From Marinobacter sp. F4218 (GTDB lineage Bacteria > Pseudomonadota > Gammaproteobacteria > Pseudomonadales > Oleiphilaceae): a DNA stretch of 64,000 nt. The notes under the pieces were generated by a model that saw only the letters and a program-made list of their open reading frames with translations, had not been told where the DNA came from and ran no database searches. Made by a program: the position numbers and the translations under genes. The stretch spans positions 1,302,001 through 1,366,000 of the forward strand of contig NZ_JAHZIL010000003.1 in assembly GCF_019443085.1 (NCBI RefSeq), written 5' to 3'. Shown here piece by piece: positions 44,841 to 54,478 of this stretch (positions are counted from its first letter, which is position 1; each line of letters starts with the position of its first letter).

Positions 44841-45635
44841 ATGGAAACCAAACTCCAGCTGCACGGTTTCAACAACCTGACCAAATCCTTGAGCTTTAAC
44901 ATCTACGATATCTGTTATGCGCAGACCGAAGAACAGCGCGCGGCGTACATAGATTACATCGACGAGATGTACAACGCTGAACGGCTGACCCAGATCCTGA
45001 CCGACGTCGTCAAGATCATCGGCGCCAATGTGCTCAACATAGCCCGTCAGGACTATGAGCCCCATGGCGCCTCGGTTACCATGCTGATTGCCGAGCACGA
45101 GCTGACCAACGGGGAAGAACCGGATAACGAAGAATCGCCCGGTCCGCTGCCGGACGCCATTGTCGCCCACCTGGACAAGAGCCACGTGACGGTGCACACC
45201 TACCCGGAGAGTCACCCCCACGATGGCGTGAGCACCTTTCGGGCCGACATCGACGTGTCCACCTGCGGCCTGATTTCCCCGCTCAAGGTGCTGAACTACC
45301 TGATCCACAGCTTCGACTCTGACGTGGTCACCGTGGATTACCGGGTTCGCGGCTTTACCCGCGACGTTGATGGCACCAAGCACTACATCGACCATGACAT
45401 CAACTCGATCCAGAATTATCTGACGGAAGACACCCAGAACGCCTACCAGATGATTGATGTCAACGTGTACCAGGAAAACCTGTTCCACACCAAGATGATG
45501 CTCAAGAACTTCAAGCTCGATAACTACGTGTTCGGCGTTAACGCCAGCGATCTTGAGCCAGGAGAAGCGCAATCCATCGAAGACCGGCTGCGCCGGGAAA
45601 TGCTGGAGATCTTTTACTCCCGGAACGTGGAATAA
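44841..45635 (+). CDS. speD: S-adenosylmethionine decarboxylase proenzyme, E. coli type
   Basis: Makes decarboxylated SAM, the aminopropyl donor for spermidine. The 264-residue proenzyme cuts itself between Lys113 and Ser114 in [15 protein letters not shown], and Ser114 becomes the pyruvoyl group. The sequence through [17 protein letters not shown] and [19 protein letters not shown] is very close to E. coli SpeD in length and motifs. The ATG at 44841 has a very good ACGGAGGGG site. The spermidine synthase gene (speE) is not in the window. A GC-rich hairpin follows the gene. Confidence 0.96.
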   Translation: METKLQLHGFNNLTKSLSFNIYDICYAQTEEQRAAYIDYIDEMYNAERLTQILTDVVKIIGANVLNIARQDYEPHGASVTMLIAEHELTNGEEPDNEESPGPLPDAIVAHLDKSHVTVHTYPESHPHDGVSTFRADIDVSTCGLISPLKVLNYLIHSFDSDVVTVDYRVRGFTRDVDGTKHYIDHDINSIQNYLTEDTQNAYQMIDVNVYQENLFHTKMMLKNFKLDNYVFGVNASDLEPGEAQSIEDRLRREMLEIFYSRNVE

Positions 45636-45655
45636 CGCGCCTCATACCGGGCCGG

Positions 45656-45675
45656 GCGCGCCCTCAAGGGCGCGC
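45656..45675 (+). terminator. GC-rich hairpin after speD
   Basis: GCGCGCCC (45656-45663) and GGGCGCGC (45668-45675) form a perfect 8-bp stem with a TCAA loop, 21 nt after the speD stop. The U-tract is missing. Confidence 0.5.
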
Positions 45676-45789
45676 GGTCCAATCGTCAAAATTTCTGAAC
45701 AAACCTTCCAAGATTCTCCGATTTCATCTTTGCCCCCGACGCAGTTCAATACCTCCATACCATTCGGATCACCCTCGGAGGGATTGAAC

Positions 45790-46392
45790 ATGAAAAACGT
45801 ACTTGTCATCACCGCAAGCATCTTCGGCCAGGACGGTCAGTCCTCCCAGCTGGTAGAGCATACTCTGCAACAGCTGAAACAGACCCATGGCGAGATCCGC
45901 ACCACCCATCGCGATCTGGCCCAAGAGCCGGTTCCGCATCTGGATGCCTCCCGGTTCGGCGCATTCCTGACCGGACAGGACGACCGCAGCGACAACCAGC
46001 AGCGGGTGGTCAATTATTCAGATTCACTGATCAATGAGCTCAACCAGGCCGACGTGGTGGTCATGGGGGTGCCCATGTACAACTTCGGCATTCCGTCCGT
46101 CCTGAAGGCCTATTTTGATCACATTGCCCGTGCCGGCGTTACCTTCCGCTACACTGAGAATGGCCCGGTTGGTCTGCTTGAGGATCGCCCGGTTTATATC
46201 CTGGCAGCCCGCGGTGGCATCTATGCCGGCACGCCGAATGACTCGCAGACGCCTTACCTGCGTTCGTTCCTCGGTTTTCTTGGCCTGAAGGATCTGCACT
46301 TTGTTTACGCTGAAGGTCTGAACATGGGTGATGACCAGAAAAAGACGGCCCTGAACCAGGCCAGTCGGGCTATCGAGACCCTGACCGCCTGA
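45790..46392 (+). CDS. azoR: FMN-dependent NADH:quinone/azo reductase
   Basis: A 200-residue flavodoxin-fold oxidoreductase of the AzoR family. The FMN phosphate loop is ITASIFGQDGQSSQL near the N-terminus, MGVPMYNFGIPSVLKAYFDHIARAGVTFRYTENGPVGL is the family core, and YILAARGGIYAGTP holds the isoalloxazine. It reduces quinones and azo compounds with NADH, protecting from thiol-reactive stress. The ATG at 45790 has GGAGGGA a few bases before; longer in-frame openings run back into speD. Pirin follows after 35 nt, perhaps in the same transcript. Confidence 0.92.
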   Translation: MKNVLVITASIFGQDGQSSQLVEHTLQQLKQTHGEIRTTHRDLAQEPVPHLDASRFGAFLTGQDDRSDNQQRVVNYSDSLINELNQADVVVMGVPMYNFGIPSVLKAYFDHIARAGVTFRYTENGPVGLLEDRPVYILAARGGIYAGTPNDSQTPYLRSFLGFLGLKDLHFVYAEGLNMGDDQKKTALNQASRAIETLTA

Positions 46393-46427
46393 ACCGGCAA
46401 CTATTCCATAATCGGAGGAGGTCAGTC

Positions 46428-47273
46428 ATGACTGAACGCACTCTCAGGCAGATCATACCGGGCGCCGAGACATCCGATGGCGCCGGGGTTCGGATCAAGC
46501 GCTCACTGGGCCAACAGCCCTCGTTGCGTCTGGATCCCTTCCTGATGCTGGACGAATTCGGATCTGCGGAGGCCGCGGATTACATTGCCGGGTTTCCGTC
46601 GCACCCGCACCGCGGCTTCGAAACGGTGACCTACATGATCGAGGGTCACATGCTGCACGAGGACCATCTGGGCAACCGAGGCGATTTGCGCAATGGCGGC
46701 GTGCAATGGATGACCGCCGGGCGCGGCATCATCCACTCGGAAATGCCTCAGCAGGAGGAAGGCGTGATGCGCGGCTTCCAGCTCTGGCTGAACCTGCCGG
46801 CGTCGGAAAAGATGATCGAAGCCGGCTACCGTGACATCCAGCCCGAGGACATTCCCGACATTGACTTTGACGGTGGCCGACTGAAACTCATTGCCGGAAC
46901 GATGGAGATTGGAGGTGCCACCCGGCACGGTGCCGTGACAGGGCGAAGCACCCAGCCGGTCTACGCGGACATTCACCTGGATAGCAACGCCCGTGTAACC
47001 CTGCCGGTGCCGGCAACCCACAACGGCCTGCTGTACCTTTACGACGGCGAGGCCAGCCTGGGCAGTGAGAGCCTGCAACGCAACGCAGCCAGTGTGCTCG
47101 GGGACGGTGACCGGATTTCCATCGCCGGGGGCACACACGGCGCCAGGCTGCTGCTGATTGCCGGTAAGCCCATCGGTGAGCCGGTAGTGCAGTATGGCCC
47201 GTTTGTGATGAACACGCGCGAGGAGATCGAACAGGCGCTGCAGGACTTCCGGGACGGCCGACTGACGGCCTGA
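46428..47273 (+). CDS. Pirin family protein
   Basis: A 281-residue bicupin. The N-terminal cupin has the metal-binding FPSHPHRGFETVTYMIEG with HMLHEDHLGN, GVQWMTAGRGIIHSEMPQQEEG; the C-terminal half continues with PVYADIHLDSNARVTLPVPATHNGLLYLY. Bacterial pirins include quercetin 2,3-dioxygenases and regulators of pyruvate metabolism. An excellent GGAGGAGG site precedes the ATG. It ends 6 nt from convergent prkB, and follows the azoreductase on the same strand; both act on quinones or flavonoid-like compounds in some species, so a shared role is plausible but not shown. Confidence 0.9.
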   Translation: MTERTLRQIIPGAETSDGAGVRIKRSLGQQPSLRLDPFLMLDEFGSAEAADYIAGFPSHPHRGFETVTYMIEGHMLHEDHLGNRGDLRNGGVQWMTAGRGIIHSEMPQQEEGVMRGFQLWLNLPASEKMIEAGYRDIQPEDIPDIDFDGGRLKLIAGTMEIGGATRHGAVTGRSTQPVYADIHLDSNARVTLPVPATHNGLLYLYDGEASLGSESLQRNAASVLGDGDRISIAGGTHGARLLLIAGKPIGEPVVQYGPFVMNTREEIEQALQDFRDGRLTA

Positions 47274-47279
47274 CGAGCC

Positions 47280-48146
47280 TCAGGCGAAGGGCTTACGGGC
47301 CATCAGGCGCTGAACCATGGGTCGCACCAGCAGATCCATGGCCAGCGCCATTTTTGTTCCCGGTATCACCAGGGTGTCGTGACGGGACAGGCTGCTGTTG
47401 GCGATGACCTGCAGCAGGTACGGAAAATCCACCTCGGACGGATCCCGGAACCGGATCACCAGCATGCTTTCGTCCTCGGTCGGCACATCCCGCACGACAA
47501 AGGGATTGGAGGTGTCCACCAGCGGAATCCGCTGGAAGTTGATGTGGGTCTGGGAAAACTGCGGCACGATGTCGTGAACGTAGTCGTCCATCCGGTTGAT
47601 GATGGTCTCCACCACCGCTTCCTGGCTATAGCCCCGCTTGTTGGTGTCCCGGCGAATCTTCTGGATCCACTCCAGGTTCACAATCGGCACCACGCCAATC
47701 AACAGGTCCACGTACTGGGCGATGTTGTAGGCATCGCTGACCACGCCTCCGTGCAACCCCTCGTAGAACAACAGATCGGTGTCGGCGGGCAGCGGCCCCC
47801 AGGGAGTGAACGTGCCCGGCTTGTGACCGGCGGCCATCAGCTCCCGGTCTTCATCGTGCACATACTGACGATACCGGCCATTGCCGGTGTGGGCGTAGTC
47901 ATAAAACAGGGCTTCGAGTTTGTCGATGTGATTGGCCGCCAGCGCGAAGTGGTTGCGCTCGCCAAACTGGCCCTTGGCGGCGAGCCGGGCCATCTGCTCC
48001 CGGTTATACCGGTGAAAGCTGTCGCCACTGACCATCGCCGCACTCAGTCCCTCGCTGGCAAACATGCGATTGAAGATCTGGCCGGTTGTGGTGGTTCCGG
48101 CACCGGAAGAACCGGTAACAGCAATAATCGGGTGGCGCTTGGACAT
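47280..48146 (-). CDS. prkB: Phosphoribulokinase-family protein PrkB
   Basis: A 288-residue kinase homologous to phosphoribulokinase and E. coli PrkB. P-loop GSSGAGTTTTGQIF (12-25), VSGDSFHRYNREQM, and FYEGLHGGVV with YVDLLIGVVPIVNLEWIQKI are typical. There is no RuBisCO gene nearby, and similar proteins occur in non-autotrophic bacteria, often close to crp, so a Calvin-cycle role should not be assumed; the true substrate is unknown. Starts with ATG at 48146, 18 nt after the DUF1631-GGDEF-EAL gene, which is upstream on the same strand. Confidence 0.88.
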   Translation of the reverse strand: MSKRHPIIAVTGSSGAGTTTTGQIFNRMFASEGLSAAMVSGDSFHRYNREQMARLAAKGQFGERNHFALAANHIDKLEALFYDYAHTGNGRYRQYVHDEDRELMAAGHKPGTFTPWGPLPADTDLLFYEGLHGGVVSDAYNIAQYVDLLIGVVPIVNLEWIQKIRRDTNKRGYSQEAVVETIINRMDDYVHDIVPQFSQTHINFQRIPLVDTSNPFVVRDVPTEDESMLVIRFRDPSEVDFPYLLQVIANSSLSRHDTLVIPGTKMALAMDLLVRPMVQRLMARKPFA

Positions 48147-48164
48147 ACAGATTGGGTCCGGAAA

Positions 48165-51100
48165 TCAGATGAGACTGTCGAGCAGACGGGGTTTCTCGAC
48201 GACGAAGCCCTGAGCGTAATCGACGCCCAGCTGTGCCAGCATATCCAGAATGTCACGGGATTCAACCTGGGAGGCAATAACTTCCCGCTTCATGTAATGC
48301 GCCATTTCAACCATCGACTGCACCATCGCCCGATCGGTCTCACTCGAGTTGAGCTGGCCGGTAAAGGTGCTGTCGATCTTGATCAGGTCCACCGGCAGCG
48401 AGCGCATGAACTGGAACGAACTCGGGCCACTGCCGAAATTGCCCAGGCAGAAGCGGCACCCCAGCTCCTTCATCTCCAGCATGAAATCCGCCACCGCCTC
48501 GACATCGTTGATGGCTGACGCCTCGGTGAGCTCGAACCAGAGCCGCTCGATGGGCGCGTCCTTCTGGCTCAGTTTCTCGTAAATGAACTCCAGCAACGAC
48601 TGGTCATTGAGGGAGTAGCCGGACAGGTTGATGCAAATCCCTCCCATGTGCCGGGGATCCGGGGCTTTCGCCTGCAACCAGTCCAGCATGTGCCCGACCA
48701 CCCAGCGATCCACCGCCTGCATGCGGTCATACCGTTCCGCCATGCGCACGAAATCGCGGCCGGTAATCAGGGTGCCGGCATCGTCGTACATGCTGATCAG
48801 TACTTCGTACTGGGGCGACATCGACGCCTGGGCATGCAGGGGTATGATCTTCTGGCAGCGCAACAGCATACGCTCCTCGTTGAGATCACTCAGACCCGCC
48901 ACCTTGGCGGCGATCTGCTCCTGACGGGCCTGATCGCCGGCATCCAGCGAATATTCCGCAACCTTGCCGTGCCCTCCTTGCTTGGCTGCCGCCAGCGCCT
49001 GCTCCGACGCCCTCAGCCAGCGCTCGGCGCTGGCCAGTGCAGGCAACTCCGGAACCACACCCGCACTCGCCGACAAACGGTAGGTACGGCCATCAAAGCT
49101 GAACTCTGCGGCTTCGATCGAGCTGACCAGGTCACGAGCCATCTGCAAGGCGTTTTCAGCGGGCACCAGAAGGGCGAACTCATTGCCCGCCAGGCGTGCC
49201 AGGGGCATACCATCTTCCACGGCCCGCCCCAGGAGATCCGCCACCATTTTCAGGGTCGCGTCGCCCGCCTGATAGCCGGCGGTATCATTGAGCAAACGGA
49301 ACCGGCGCAGGTCCAGCCGGACCAGCGTCCGCTCGTCTTCCCGCCGGGCCAGTTGCTGATCCAGCATGCGCTCGAACTCGCGGCGCCCCAGCAACCCCGT
49401 CAGCTCGTCGTGGGTGGAAGCCCAGGACAGCTGGTCGTAGACCTTGCGCACCATCCGGTCGATGCTTTCATCCACCAGGGGCCGCTCATACTGATTGTCC
49501 GGAACGATAATGCCCTTGCGCATCTGGCGGGCCAGCGCGTCCAGTTCCAACTCGACCACGCGCATGCCCTGGTGATTCACAAACACGAAGCGACTGAATC
49601 CCCGGGCAATCCACACCAGACGAATGTATTGGGGCTCGTCGGGCTTTTCCTGATCCCGGAGCCAGTCACCGGTGCGTAACTGCTGAGCCCGGTTGACCCA
49701 GCGCTGCAGGCTGCGCTGCTCACGCTCTGACAATACCTTTGTGTCTTTCTTATCGGGCTGTACCGGTGGCACCTCCACCAGGTCGGGGACTTTGTCGGGG
49801 CTGCGCACCAGAAACTGCTTCAATTCATCCCGAATCTGGGACGACGGCATGTGGTTGCTGGAGATTGACGCCAGCCCGTCCTGGATCACCCGCAACAGCT
49901 CCGGGAGGTTGATGGTGCTGCGGGGGTCGACGGCAAAGGCCAGCAGCGAATCGATAACCGACAGATAGTCCTGCCAGAGCTGGCTGTCCGGCCCCTGACG
50001 GATCCAGGTCAGTGAAAGCAGGTCGCGCCAGCCGCCGTCCAGTAGGCTGAGGACGGCCTTGGGGACCTTGCGACCGGCCAGTTTCTCGTTCAGCACATCG
50101 GCAACGGCCTGTTTTGACTCGGCCACCTTCTGCGCGCCTTCGGCGGCCGCCGTCACCCGTTCGACATTGCGCCTATAGACCAGGTTCTGGCGATCAATGA
50201 GGGCATCGAGCTCCTGCATGGTCTGCTCGAACACCCCCGTATCCTGTTCGAAATCCGTGGCGATACGCTGGATCAGCTCATCCACCCTGCGCTGCACGAC
50301 CGGATTGATCCGGCCACCTTTCACACCGAGTTGTGCCAACCGGTTCATCACGCCCCGGACCGGGCTGTCCTGGTCGTCGAAAAACGCGGGATCCCGCATC
50401 ACCACCTTGAGTACCGGCACTTCCAGCTGGCGCATGCGTTCCTGGGCGTACTCGCTCAGTTTCGGGCTCTCGACCACCGACCGGAAAAACCGGTCGACCA
50501 CATCCAGTGTGCCCTGCTGCTCCTCATCAAGCCTGTTGTCGCCACTGGCCCGCACCTTTTCCACCACCCGTTCCTTGAGTGTCACCGTGTCGGCATCGGG
50601 AGCGGCGGCCTGCACCTGCAACTGCTGCAGCTCCCGGTGCAGCTCCCCGGTCGAAAGTGGCCGGGCATTCGGCGGAAAGGCCACTGGTTCGGCATCGCCC
50701 TGGGCAACCCGGCTGGCGCTCAGGGTATTAAGCAGATTGCGGACTGTGGCAAAGGCGGTCTGCGCCGCCTGGGCGTAGCCGCGGAACTCGCCGCCGGCGC
50801 GGGAGGCCTTGGGGCGGATGGAGCCGGGTGTCGGTTTCTTCGGCCGGGACTGCTCCGGGACCTGCACCTTCTGCTTCTGCTCCGGTTTCGGCGCCGGGGC
50901 CTCGGCGGGCTTGGACTCCGGCCGGGTGGCGGCTTGGTCGCTCAGGTACTTGCTCAGGTCGAGGTCCGGCAACACACCCTGTCGGATCAGGATATTGTTG
51001 AGCTCCTCATACAGGGGTCCCAGTTGCTGCAACACGATTTGCTCAAACACCTTCAGGCAGACCTTCTCCACCTCCCGGGTCGCTTTCAGCTGACTCAGCC

Positions 51101-51923
51101 CGGCGTGGAACGACTCACAGACCAGCGAGGGCCCGAGCGGATTGTGATGGCCAGTGGCATTGGCAATGCCCAGCTTGTCCAGGCGCAGCTTGAGTTGAAG
51201 CAGGTCGCCGCGATACTGGGTGTCGGCCTTGGTCACCATCACCCGGATGGTCAGCCAGTCTTCGAACTCACCCTTGTCCACCACGGATAGCTCGGAACCG
51301 GGAAAGCCCTTCGGCGCAGGCTTCAAGGGCGACTCCAGGGTCCGGGCCATCTGGTGCCAAATCACTCGCTGCCGGGCCTGCAGTTGCCCGGAGGCATCCA
51401 TGAACTCGTTAGCCTGCTGGTCATTCGTAGCTTTCTGGGCCGCCTCCTTGAGTCCGGCCACCATTTGCACGAAACAGTTGTCCATTAGCGGTTCAATGAA
51501 CTGGATGACCGCCTTGGCCGACTGGTGCAGGACATATTGGACGCGATCACTGGGGGCTCTGAGCGAGGCTCGGTCCTGGTTGCGGGAGCTGCCGCACTGC
51601 TGCAGCATGGCATCGACGGCGGCGGGGTTCGAGCGGGTGAAGTTGACGCCCATGGCACCATCGATTCGCCGGACGATACTGACGTGCAGCTCGTGTCGGC
51701 GAAGACCGTCGAGACCCCGGAAACGCACGACCAATTCCGGCGGGTTGCCGGACATCAACGCCCGATCAAGCTTGCGGGAGGTATCGCCCGAATAGCGAAC
51801 GAACAGCCCTTCCGGGCAAAAATCCGCTATCTGACAGGGCCAGGTTTCGCCATTCCCCAGATCAATTTGGGCCGCCAGCTTGATGGGTTTACGGGGACTA
51901 CTACGACGTTCTCTCGGATCCAT
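48165..51923 (-). CDS. PilZ-DUF1631-GGDEF-EAL multidomain protein, catalytically degenerate
   Basis: A soluble 1252-residue protein. Residues 1-110 look like a PilZ domain: RxxxR at Arg7-Arg11 and D-x-C-x-x-G at 34-39 (usually DxSxxG), which bind cyclic di-GMP. A large helical DUF1631 region (about 125-800) contains a Pro/Lys-rich linker at 335-375. A GGDEF domain (about 835-990) has AGNEF at 912-916 instead of GGDEF and DLRRF instead of DLDxF. An EAL domain (about 1015-1250) keeps Glu1040, Glu1133 and Lys1182, but the Asp-Asp metal pair is Gly-Asn (1161-1162) and EGVE reads SQVE. It is therefore more likely a cyclic di-GMP receptor than an enzyme. ATG at 51923 follows CAGGTAG. Confidence 0.88.
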   Translation of the reverse strand: MDPRERRSSPRKPIKLAAQIDLGNGETWPCQIADFCPEGLFVRYSGDTSRKLDRALMSGNPPELVVRFRGLDGLRRHELHVSIVRRIDGAMGVNFTRSNPAAVDAMLQQCGSSRNQDRASLRAPSDRVQYVLHQSAKAVIQFIEPLMDNCFVQMVAGLKEAAQKATNDQQANEFMDASGQLQARQRVIWHQMARTLESPLKPAPKGFPGSELSVVDKGEFEDWLTIRVMVTKADTQYRGDLLQLKLRLDKLGIANATGHHNPLGPSLVCESFHAGLSQLKATREVEKVCLKVFEQIVLQQLGPLYEELNNILIRQGVLPDLDLSKYLSDQAATRPESKPAEAPAPKPEQKQKVQVPEQSRPKKPTPGSIRPKASRAGGEFRGYAQAAQTAFATVRNLLNTLSASRVAQGDAEPVAFPPNARPLSTGELHRELQQLQVQAAAPDADTVTLKERVVEKVRASGDNRLDEEQQGTLDVVDRFFRSVVESPKLSEYAQERMRQLEVPVLKVVMRDPAFFDDQDSPVRGVMNRLAQLGVKGGRINPVVQRRVDELIQRIATDFEQDTGVFEQTMQELDALIDRQNLVYRRNVERVTAAAEGAQKVAESKQAVADVLNEKLAGRKVPKAVLSLLDGGWRDLLSLTWIRQGPDSQLWQDYLSVIDSLLAFAVDPRSTINLPELLRVIQDGLASISSNHMPSSQIRDELKQFLVRSPDKVPDLVEVPPVQPDKKDTKVLSEREQRSLQRWVNRAQQLRTGDWLRDQEKPDEPQYIRLVWIARGFSRFVFVNHQGMRVVELELDALARQMRKGIIVPDNQYERPLVDESIDRMVRKVYDQLSWASTHDELTGLLGRREFERMLDQQLARREDERTLVRLDLRRFRLLNDTAGYQAGDATLKMVADLLGRAVEDGMPLARLAGNEFALLVPAENALQMARDLVSSIEAAEFSFDGRTYRLSASAGVVPELPALASAERWLRASEQALAAAKQGGHGKVAEYSLDAGDQARQEQIAAKVAGLSDLNEERMLLRCQKIIPLHAQASMSPQYEVLISMYDDAGTLITGRDFVRMAERYDRMQAVDRWVVGHMLDWLQAKAPDPRHMGGICINLSGYSLNDQSLLEFIYEKLSQKDAPIERLWFELTEASAINDVEAVADFMLEMKELGCRFCLGNFGSGPSSFQFMRSLPVDLIKIDSTFTGQLNSSETDRAMVQSMVEMAHYMKREVIASQVESRDILDMLAQLGVDYAQGFVVEKPRLLDSLI

Positions 51924-52079
51924 GAACTACCTGATCATTCGCAATGGCCATCACTCGCCGGCGCTCGCCGCCACCGAATCAGGCCTTCATCCCTGGACTC
52001 AGTGGCAAATGCCACCTGCAACTATGGGAACCATGTCTGTAATATATCGGCTTGGTCCCCCGCAGGTAACCCATGCCAC

Positions 52080-52085
52080 TATAAT
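52080..52085 (+). promoter_or_regulatory. Consensus -10 element just before the aminopeptidase gene
   Basis: A perfect TATAAT ends 10 nt before the ATG at 52096. The -35 region at the right distance is poor. Transcription from it would begin within about 4 nt of the start codon, giving a nearly leaderless message; no Shine-Dalgarno is present. Confidence 0.4.
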
Positions 52086-52095
52086 ATCCTGACCC

Positions 52096-53166
52096 ATGAA
52101 ACAGCTTAGTCAGATATATCTTCTTTTGCTACTGGTGACCGGCGTTACCGGTTGTACGACCATTGGCTACTACAGCCAGGCGGTGAGCGGTCACCTGTCC
52201 CTGATGATGAACGGGGATTCGGTGGACGGGCTCATTGCCCGCGGCACCACACCCGATGACCTGAAACAGAAACTGACCACCAGCCAGCAGGCCCGGCGGT
52301 TTGCCCGCGATGCCCTTAGCTTGCCGGTGGGCGACGCTTTCACCGACTACGTTGCCCTGGACCGTCCATGGGTGGTGGTTAATCTGGTGGCGGTGCCCGA
52401 GTTCTCCCTGGAGCCCCACCGCTGGTGTTATCCGGTGCTTGGATGCCAGGCCTACCGGGGCTATTTCGAGCTCGACGACGCGGTGGCAGAACAGGCCGAC
52501 TTCAGGGAAACCGGCTACGATACCTTCATCGGCGGGGTGACGGCCTATTCGACCCTGGGCTGGTTCGACGACCCGCTGCATTCCGGCTTTACCCGTATGT
52601 CCGACGACCGGATGGTCGCCCTGATGTTCCACGAACTGGCACACCGGGTCGTTTACATCGGTGACGACACCGCCTTTAACGAAAGCTTTGCGACTGCCGT
52701 CGAACTCGAGGGTCTGAAGCTGTGGTCTGATCGTCAGGGCAATCCCGACTCGTTCCAGCGGGCATTCGAGCGCTTGCAGCAGCGCAACCAGACCCTGGCG
52801 CTGGTGGAAACGACCACCACACGACTGGAGTCACTTTACCAACAGCGGGACCGTCTTCCGGTGGAGACCCTGCGCGAACAAAAAGCCGAGTTGCTGGCAC
52901 AGCTGCTTCAGGACTATCTGGAATTATCCAGTCAATGGACCCAGCCCGGTCCGTTCGGCGAAAACCCGACCAGCCTGAACAACGCCAACCTCGCGCTGTT
53001 CAGGCAATACAATCAGCATGTCCCGGGGTTTCGTCAGTTGCTCAGAGACCAGAACCATGACTTCGAGGCGTTCTATCGGGCGGTGGAAGCGCTGTCCAAG
53101 CGCCCGGAAACCGAGCGCTCACGTCGACTGTCCGCGCTGTCAGAGCGGTTTGTAGAAGACTTTTGA
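52096..53166 (+). CDS. Putative zinc aminopeptidase lipoprotein
   Basis: A 356-residue lipoprotein: LVTGVTGC puts the lipidated Cys at residue 20. Zinc site HELAH (179-183) with the second-helix Glu196 in NESFAT makes it a gluzincin-like peptidase; the whole sequence matches the predicted aminopeptidase family of proteobacteria (PF10023 type), with WCYPVLGCQAYRGYF, TLGWFDDPL and MVALMFHELAHRVVY. The C-terminal half is helical with Gln/Leu-rich stretches. It should act on peptides in the periplasm. It is divergent from the PilZ-DUF1631 gene and overlaps the end of argA by 27 bp. Confidence 0.86.
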   Translation: MKQLSQIYLLLLLVTGVTGCTTIGYYSQAVSGHLSLMMNGDSVDGLIARGTTPDDLKQKLTTSQQARRFARDALSLPVGDAFTDYVALDRPWVVVNLVAVPEFSLEPHRWCYPVLGCQAYRGYFELDDAVAEQADFRETGYDTFIGGVTAYSTLGWFDDPLHSGFTRMSDDRMVALMFHELAHRVVYIGDDTAFNESFATAVELEGLKLWSDRQGNPDSFQRAFERLQQRNQTLALVETTTTRLESLYQQRDRLPVETLREQKAELLAQLLQDYLELSSQWTQPGPFGENPTSLNNANLALFRQYNQHVPGFRQLLRDQNHDFEAFYRAVEALSKRPETERSRRLSALSERFVEDF

Positions 53167-54447
53167 GTTGCGCTGGGTGTTGTAGGAGGCCAGCTTGGGT
53201 CCCGGCAGGGATTGCACGGTGGATGTCTGAAAACCCCGCTCCCGAAACCAGTGCTCGGTTTGGGTAGTCAGCACGAACAGTTTACGGAGGCCCTGCGTCC
53301 TCGCCAGTTTTTCAACCATGGCCAGAATCTCATCACCCCGGCCCGCCCGGCGGTAGGATGGATCCACGGCAAAACAGGACAGCTCTCCGCTCTCTTCCTC
53401 AGGGTAGCTGTACAGGGCGGCGCAACCGACGATCGTGCCGTCCCGTTCAGCCACCACAAACCGGTCGATCTCGGTCTCCAGCATTTCCCGGGACCGGCGG
53501 ACCAGAATGCCCTGCTCCTCCAGCGGCTGAATCAGCTCCAGGATACCGCCGATATCCTCAACCCGGGCCTGCCGGATCTGCTCGTAGTTGTCTCCGCTGA
53601 CCAGGGTTCCTGAGCCATCCCGGGTGAACATTTCCTCCAGCAGTGCGCCGTCATCAACATAGCTGATGATATGGGCCCGGCGAACACCTTTGACACAGGC
53701 ATCACAGGCCGCCCGCAACAGCGACGCATCATGACCGGTCACGGCGCCGGCGGCGAGGCGTTCCGATGCCTGCCGTGCCGAAAGTTCGCGGATCAGGGAA
53801 CCGTCTTCCTCGAGCAGGCCCTGATCGTCGATGAAGACGATCAGCTTTTCGGCCTGCAATGCGGCCGCGACCTGACTGCCCACATCTTCGTAGGACAGGT
53901 TGAAAACATCGCCGGTGGGGGAATAGCCCAGCGGCAGCAGCAGCACGATGTTCCCCAGTTCCAGAAGTTTTTCAATGCCCGCCACGTCGATCCGCCTGAC
54001 TTTGCCGGTATGGCCGAAATCAATACCGTCGAGCACGCCAACCGGTCGGGCTGCAACGTAGTTGCCACTGCTGACCCGGATCCGGGCGTTGTGCATGGGC
54101 GAATTCACCAACCCCATGGACAGCTGGCTCTCCAGATAGGCCCGGAGGCCGCCGATGGCCTCCATCACCATGGGCAAGTGCTGCTCAGGCGTAATCCGCA
54201 GCCCCCGTGCGAAGGTCGACTCCACGCCAGCGCCGTCAAGTCGGGCCTGGATCTGGGGACGGGCGCCGAAGGCCACCACCAGTTTCACACCCAGACTGCT
54301 CAGCAATACGATGTCATGGATGATGTTGATGAAATTGCCGTGCTCAATGGCATCACCCGGAATGGTCAACACCACCGTCCGACCCCGGTGGGCATTGATG
54401 TAGGGCGATGAGTGGCGGAACCCGTGCAGCCAGTCGTTCGATTTCAA
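53140..54447 (-). CDS. argA: N-acetylglutamate synthase ArgA
   Basis: Makes N-acetylglutamate, the first intermediate of arginine synthesis, and is the usual target of arginine feedback. The 435-residue protein has an amino-acid-kinase-like domain with LVVAFGARPQIQARL, HTGKVRRIDVAGI, LLPLGYSPTGDVFNLSYEDV, and a C-terminal GNAT domain (about 295-435) with SCFAVDPSYRRAGRGDEIL and FVLTTQTEHWFRERGF. I chose the TTG at 54447 since GGAG lies 6 nt before it and the length then fits Pseudomonas ArgA; a TTG four codons earlier is possible. Stop region overlaps the convergent aminopeptidase gene by 27 bp. Confidence 0.94.
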   Translation of the reverse strand: MKSNDWLHGFRHSSPYINAHRGRTVVLTIPGDAIEHGNFINIIHDIVLLSSLGVKLVVAFGARPQIQARLDGAGVESTFARGLRITPEQHLPMVMEAIGGLRAYLESQLSMGLVNSPMHNARIRVSSGNYVAARPVGVLDGIDFGHTGKVRRIDVAGIEKLLELGNIVLLLPLGYSPTGDVFNLSYEDVGSQVAAALQAEKLIVFIDDQGLLEEDGSLIRELSARQASERLAAGAVTGHDASLLRAACDACVKGVRRAHIISYVDDGALLEEMFTRDGSGTLVSGDNYEQIRQARVEDIGGILELIQPLEEQGILVRRSREMLETEIDRFVVAERDGTIVGCAALYSYPEEESGELSCFAVDPSYRRAGRGDEILAMVEKLARTQGLRKLFVLTTQTEHWFRERGFQTSTVQSLPGPKLASYNTQRNSKVFYKPL

Positions 54448-54478
54448 CCCGCTCTCCAAATCAGTCGTTACAGGCAGT

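Noticed and set aside
47379..51290. Several long plus-strand frames opposite prkB and the PilZ-DUF1631 gene
   Set aside because: They have no ribosome binding sites or domains, while the minus-strand proteins have complete motifs.
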